Assembly (NCBI GenBank): GCA_900549455.1
Contig: UROM01000060.1
Coordinates: forward strand, 1 to 9,895
DNA from: an uncultured Collinsella sp.
GTDB taxonomy: Bacteria > Actinomycetota > Coriobacteriia > Coriobacteriales > Coriobacteriaceae
Direction: 5' to 3'
Length of the DNA stretch: 9,895 nt
Part shown: positions 7,121 through 9,895 of the stretch, one piece after another
How the letters are laid out: every line of letters starts with the position of its first letter
How positions within the stretch are numbered: the stretch's first letter is position 1
Translations under genes and position numbers: made by a program
The notes under the pieces: generated by a model
The model's database searches: none
Told to the model about the DNA's origin: nothing
What the model saw: the letters and a program-made list of their open reading frames with translations, nothing else

Positions 7121-7501
7121 ATGACCACAACAGCCGCTCAGATCAACGTACGTCTTGATGCCGATCTTAAAAGGAGCGGCGACGCTGCTCTCTCCAGGGC
7201 CGGTATGACGCCGAGCCAAGCGGTGCGAGCGCTCTGGCAGCTTGCAGCGTCGCTGGCCGATCGCCCCGGTGCGCTCGAGGATATCCTGCTGCCCAGTCGT
7301 GCCCGGGCGGAACAGCGCGAGCGCGAAAAGGCCGCCAAACGTAAACTCGAGCTCATGGATCAGGGATCGAAGTTGTTCGCTGCCGCTTGCCGTGAGTCGG
7401 GAATCGATATGGTCAGGGCTCAGCCATCGGACGACGAAGAGCTCAAACGGAATGCCTATGCGGATCGCTATGGCGAGGAGATGAGCTGGCTCTATGAGTG
7501 A
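7121..7501 (+). CDS. RelB/DinJ-like ribbon-helix-helix antitoxin
   Basis: Antitoxin of a type II toxin-antitoxin pair: it should bind and neutralise the downstream toxin and repress its own promoter. 126 residues. The N-terminus (about 7-43) has the RelB/DinJ ribbon-helix-helix pattern: a strand INVRLDADLK, a first helix, the turn GMTPSQAVR and a second helix. A charged helical linker follows (about 58-80, REREKAAKRKLEL), then a C-terminal region (about 84-126) that probably contacts the toxin. It is longer than most RelB/DinJ proteins (about 80-95 residues). Translation starts from an excellent ribosome site, AAGGAGGGG, favouring antitoxin excess. The gene overlaps the toxin by 8 bases, implying coupled translation. 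Assignment rests on the N-terminal motif plus the partner. Confidence 0.82.
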   Translation: MTTTAAQINVRLDADLKRSGDAALSRAGMTPSQAVRALWQLAASLADRPGALEDILLPSRARAEQREREKAAKRKLELMDQGSKLFAAACRESGIDMVRAQPSDDEELKRNAYADRYGEEMSWLYE

Positions 7502-7985
7502 GGCTCTAAAGCGCATCTTGGTTGACACCAACGTGTGGCTCGATTACTTCATTCCCTCACGACGTGGTCGTTCGGCGGCGATTGAGTTTTTACGCGATGC
7601 ATGCACGGCGCAGGTGGATTTGCTGTATGCGGCGACATCGTCCAAAGACCTGTTCTATTTGATTTCAAGCGAACATAAGGCATGGTATCGGCGAGAGCAT
7701 GGCTCACTATCCCAAGATGCCGCCGTGGCGGCGACATCACTTGCATGGGATTGCCTCGACGTGTTGTCGCAACTTGCCACGCCGGTACCCTGCGACCTGA
7801 GTGACATATGGATGGCGAGCAAGCAGCGTAATCTCCATAGCGATTACGAAGACGATTTAATCATTGCGGCAGCGATACGCTCCCAAGCAGATTTACTGGT
7901 CACCAACGATGTCAAACTCTGTTCACACGCGCCTGTCGCAGCAATGAGCGTAGAAGACGCAAAGAATTACTTAGCAACGCTCTAA
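7494..7985 (+). CDS. PIN-domain ribonuclease toxin (VapC-like)
   Basis: Probable Mg-dependent RNase that acts as the toxin of the pair, cleaving RNA (in VapC relatives tRNA or rRNA) unless bound by its antitoxin. 163 residues, within the usual PIN toxin range. Seen motifs: first acidic residue D11 in ILVDTNVWLDYF (8-19), a central D52 where many PIN toxins have Glu or Asp, the acidic cluster DYEDDLIIAAA (117-127) with D120 as the likely catalytic residue, and the closing LLVTND (134-139) with D139. The start ATG lies inside the antitoxin's last codons and no separate strong ribosome site is seen, consistent with translational coupling. Target RNA is unknown. A RelB-like antitoxin more often pairs with a RelE/YafQ-type toxin, so this is a hybrid pairing. 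Confidence 0.87.
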   Translation: MSEALKRILVDTNVWLDYFIPSRRGRSAAIEFLRDACTAQVDLLYAATSSKDLFYLISSEHKAWYRREHGSLSQDAAVAATSLAWDCLDVLSQLATPVPCDLSDIWMASKQRNLHSDYEDDLIIAAAIRSQADLLVTNDVKLCSHAPVAAMSVEDAKNYLATL

Positions 7986-8019
7986 CAATTTGAAGACCCC
8001 ACAGGTTGAGCAAAAGTCA

Positions 8020-8124
8020 GCGAGAGCCTGCCGTTTGAGCCAAGGTGCCGTGAAATGAAAAGGCGCTGACCTTCTGGTCGCGCCTTTGAAATTGAACGGC
8101 AGATTGGCCAAACGGCGGGCTCGC
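8020..8124. terminator. Nested hairpin with bidirectional terminator, between convergent genes
   Basis: The core hairpin (8059-8087) has arms AAAGGCGC / GCGCCTTT, a one-base bulge and an inner GACC-TTCT-GGTC. On the minus strand it runs into TTTTCATTTC, suiting the dehydrogenase; on the plus strand only TTTGAAATT follows, so it may also stop the toxin transcript. An outer imperfect pair of arms (8020-8043 with 8104-8124, sharing GCGAG, GCCGTTTG and GCCAA blocks) encloses it, giving the same hairpin-in-hairpin layout as the element at 2912. Confidence 0.62.
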
Positions 8125-8214
8125 AGCGTCGACCGGTCCGCCGTTCGTTAGAACGGCGGAACCCATGGGGCTCGCAGCGTCGAGGGGTTCCGGCGTTTGG
8201 TAAAACGCCGGAAC
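8117..8214. repeat. Tandem duplicated hairpin unit with 51-base period
   Basis: GGGCTCGCAGCGTCGA occurs at 8117-8132 and again at 8168-8183. Each copy is followed by a perfect hairpin with a four-base loop: TCCGCCGTTC-GTTA-GAACGGCGGA (8137-8160) and GTTCCGGCGTTT-GGTA-AAACGCCGGAAC (8187-8214). Differences between the two stems are paired: a C:G in the first is G:C in the second, and a C:G is T:A. The second hairpin ends two bases before the dehydrogenase stop codon and may stabilise or end that transcript, although no T-run follows. Confidence 0.82.
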
Positions 8215-8216
8215 AA

Positions 8217-9152
8217 TCAGTGTTCGATCCAGCAGCGAAGCGTCTCGCCTGCCTGCAGGTGACGCAGATTCTCCGCGGCGATGTCGACCACGTTATTGAG
8301 CGTGGCGGCTAGGTGGAACCAGCCGGAGACGTGCGGCGTGATGAGCATGTTGGGTGCATCCCACAGCGGGCTCGTGGCGGGCAGCGGCTCGGGGTCGGTG
8401 ACGTCGACCGCGGCGCCGGCGAGATGACCCGACTCCAGGGCGGTTACCAAGTCGTCGGTGACCACAAGATCGCCGCGGCCGCCGTTGGCAAAGAAGGCAC
8501 CCGGCTTCATCGCGGCAAAGAACTCGGCATTTGCAATGCCGCGGGTCTTGGGCGTGCTGGGCATAAAGGATGCGACGATGTCGGCCTCGGCCAGGCGATC
8601 GGGCAGGGCGTCCATGCCATCCATATCCTCAAACACAATGGGGTAGACGAGCGGATGGCGCTTGATGCCGCGGACGTGCGCACCCATGCTGCGGCAGAGC
8701 GTGGCAAAGTGGCCGCCAATGTCGCCCGCGCCCAGCACCAGCACGTTGGCATTTTTGAGCGAGGTAACCGGCCCCAAATCCTCCCAGCGATGCTCGCGTT
8801 GCAAGTCGTGATAGCCGGGCAGGCGCTTCATCATGGAAAGGACCATGGCAAACATGTGCTCGCTCACGGCCTGACCGTAGGCGCCGATTGAGCAAGACAG
8901 CTTGGCTTCAGCCGGCACAGTGCCGGCGGCAAGGTAGTCGTCATAGCCGGCGGTCTGCAATTGCAACAGCTGGAGATGGTCGCATGCCGTGAGCATGCCA
9001 GGGTCGATGTTGCCCAGGATCACGTCGGCATCGGCGACCTGTACACGTGTGGCGGCGTCGGCGCTCGTGTAGATAAAGTCCTCGCCTGGAGCGCTCGACT
9101 CGAGGATCGCACGATGGCGGTCATTGACGGGCAGCAAAACCAGGATGTTCAC
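8217..9152 (-). CDS. D-2-hydroxyacid dehydrogenase, NAD(P)-dependent
   Basis: Cytoplasmic oxidoreductase of the D-isomer-specific 2-hydroxyacid dehydrogenase family, interconverting 2-oxoacids and D-2-hydroxyacids. 311 residues. The central Rossmann motif is VLVLGAGDIG (137-146). Catalytic residues by family pattern are R226 (NGGRGDLV), an acidic residue at D253 in DVTDPEPLP where classic members have Glu, and H274 (TPHVSG). After the second Rossmann strand the sequence is RGIKR (161-165), with basic residues rather than Asp, which favours NADPH; this is inference. I place the start at the GTG at 9152, with GAGAGGA upstream, giving VNILVLLPVN. An upstream ATG at 9275 would add 41 residues that translate repeat copy C and the terminator of the next gene, so it is rejected. 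The substrate (lactate, glyoxylate, hydroxyisocaproate or other) cannot be assigned. Confidence 0.9.
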   Translation of the reverse strand: MNILVLLPVNDRHRAILESSAPGEDFIYTSADAATRVQVADADVILGNIDPGMLTACDHLQLLQLQTAGYDDYLAAGTVPAEAKLSCSIGAYGQAVSEHMFAMVLSMMKRLPGYHDLQREHRWEDLGPVTSLKNANVLVLGAGDIGGHFATLCRSMGAHVRGIKRHPLVYPIVFEDMDGMDALPDRLAEADIVASFMPSTPKTRGIANAEFFAAMKPGAFFANGGRGDLVVTDDLVTALESGHLAGAAVDVTDPEPLPATSPLWDAPNMLITPHVSGWFHLAATLNNVVDIAAENLRHLQAGETLRCWIEH

Positions 9153-9170
9153 AAGCAGTCCTCTCCGCTC

Positions 9171-9212
9171 AACCTGCCAAAAAGGGACAGGTTTATTTTG
9201 GCAGGTTTTATC
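9171..9212 (+). repeat. Dispersed palindromic repeat, copy C
   Basis: Third copy of the element and the most symmetrical: AACCTGCCAAAA (9171-9182) and TTTTGGCAGGTT (9196-9207) are perfect 12-bp complements around the same 13-base loop, then TTATC. The tail diverges after that (AGGCAAAA in place of TGGGCAAA). Unlike copies A and B it lies just upstream of a minus-strand start codon, 18 bases beyond the dehydrogenase GTG, in the gap after the methionine aminopeptidase gene. Confidence 0.88.
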
Positions 9213-9225
9213 AGGCAAAACGTTC

Positions 9226-9272
9226 AAATAAAACGCCGGATGCAAGACGAGCGTGCCCGTCAGCATCCGGCG
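9226..9272 (-). terminator. Rho-independent terminator of map
   Basis: On the minus strand, CGCCGGATGC and its exact complement (9263-9272 with 9234-9243) form a 10-bp stem whose loop adds a GACG/CGTC pairing, followed by TTTTATTT. It begins about ten bases past the map stop codon. This is the best terminator on the minus strand and separates map from the dehydrogenase gene. Confidence 0.85.
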
Positions 9273-9281
9273 CATCCACGG

Positions 9282-9846
9282 CTACCAGCTCAGCAGCTCG
9301 TAACCATCCTCGGTCACCACGAGCTGCACCTCGCACTGAGCCGAATCGCTACCGTCCTTGGTGCGCACGCACCAGCCGTCGCCCTTGCTAATCTTGATGT
9401 CGGGCGCTCCGGCGTTGACCATGGGCTCGATGGTAAAGACCATGCCCGGGGCCATGATAGTGTCCACATCGGGTGCCTCGGTGGTAAAGCCCACGAACGG
9501 GTCCTCGTGGAACTCCTTGCCAATGCCGTGTCCGCCGTACTCGCGCACCACGCTAAAGCCGGCGTCCTCGACCGTCTTTTGCACGGCTTCGGCCATAACG
9601 GAGAGCGGCAACCATGGCTTGACGGCTGCCAGGCCCGCCTCCACGCTGGCGCGGGTGACCTCGACCAGGCGCTGGCGCTCGGCAGAGACCTCGCCGATGC
9701 AGAACATGCGGCTCGAGTCGCTAAAGTAGCCGTCAAGAATCGTGGAGCAGTCGACGTTGATGATGTCGCCCTCGTGCAGCACGTCCGTATCGCAGGGGAT
9801 ACCGTGACAGACCACGTCGTTGATCGAGGTGCATACGCTCTTGGGG
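9282..9846 (-). CDS. map: Methionine aminopeptidase type I, 5' end missing
   Basis: Removes the initiator methionine from nascent proteins; essential cytoplasmic dimetal enzyme. The genuine part is 187 codons starting at PKSVCTSINDVVCHGIP and ending ELLSW. All five metal ligands are present (numbered from that Pro): D32 (INVDCS), D43 (FSDSS), H106 (GGHGIG), E140 (FTIEP) and E172 (AQCEV), and the substrate-site H14 (VVCHGIP). Spacing matches E. coli Map, where the same Pro is about residue 65, so roughly 65 N-terminal residues are lost. The frame continues past 9846 only because it reads adapter: the apparent N-terminus MLRSLVGSEMCIRDS is a translation of Nextera oligonucleotide sequence and is not protein. 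The true start lies on sequence missing from this contig. Confidence 0.93.
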
Positions 9847-9895
9847 CTGTCTCTTATACACATCTCCGAGCCCACGAGACTCCTGAGCATCTCGT
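9847..9895. other. Illumina Nextera adapter contamination
   Basis: 9847-9865 is the 19-bp Tn5 mosaic end CTGTCTCTTATACACATCT. It is followed by the Nextera read-2 adapter segment CCGAGCCCACGAGAC (9866-9880), the eight-base index TCCTGAGC (9881-9888, which matches Nextera i7 index N704 from memory), and the start of the P7 flank ATCTCGT (9889-9895). This is sequencing-library DNA assembled onto the contig end and should be trimmed. Confidence 0.98.

Noticed and set aside
8020..8214. Possible CRISPR array from repeated GGGCTCGCAGCGTCGA units
   Set aside because: Only two copies, the spacers are themselves palindromic and related, and there are no cas genes.
9153..9275. N-terminal extension of the dehydrogenase by 41 residues
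   Set aside because: It translates repeat copy C and the map terminator; a GTG with a good ribosome site at 9152 gives the normal family start.
9847..9890. N-terminal 15 residues MLRSLVGSEMCIRDS of the methionine aminopeptidase frame
   Set aside because: Translation of Nextera adapter, not genomic sequence.

Overview
The window looks like chromosome of a high-GC gut actinobacterium of the Coriobacteriia, most like Collinsella. That assignment is inference from base composition, the protein flavour (a pyrophosphate-type/ATP-type hybrid 6-phosphofructokinase, a very large FtsX-type permease) and the style of the intergenic palindromes; no rRNA or other marker confirms it. It is the end of a draft contig: the last 49 bases are Illumina Nextera adapter, not genome.

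Layout. 3-2405 (+) is the C-terminal part of a large FtsX/MacB-type ABC transporter permease whose N-terminus lies off the left edge. 2406-3049 is a gene-free stretch of about 640 bp packed with structure: a dispersed repeat (copy A), a terminator, and three separate long inverted repeats. 3050-4129 (-) is 6-phosphofructokinase, with a perfect 11-bp palindrome just upstream. 4270-5355 (-) is a membrane-anchored Ntn hydrolase of the choloylglycine hydrolase/penicillin V acylase family. 5517-6902 (+) is an M18 metallo-aminopeptidase, divergent from the hydrolase and followed by repeat copy B and a strong terminator. 7121-7985 (+) is a two-gene toxin-antitoxin operon: a RelB/DinJ-like ribbon-helix-helix antitoxin overlapping a PIN-domain toxin by 8 bp. 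7986-8216 holds nested and tandem hairpins. 8217-9152 (-) is a D-2-hydroxyacid dehydrogenase. 9153-9281 holds repeat copy C and the terminator of the next gene. 9282-9846 (-) is a 5'-truncated methionine aminopeptidase running into the adapter.

The genes are mostly single transcription units with their own terminators; only the toxin-antitoxin pair is clearly an operon. I see no CRISPR array, prophage or intact insertion sequence, and no clear new multi-gene system. The least explained material is the intergenic palindromes: a 50-base element in three same-strand copies, perfect inverted repeats of 21 and 23 bp, and a tandem hairpin pair with compensatory base changes. The protein points most worth checking are the hydrolase's unusual substrate-site residue, the mixed phosphoryl-donor signature of the kinase, and the RelB-like/PIN pairing.
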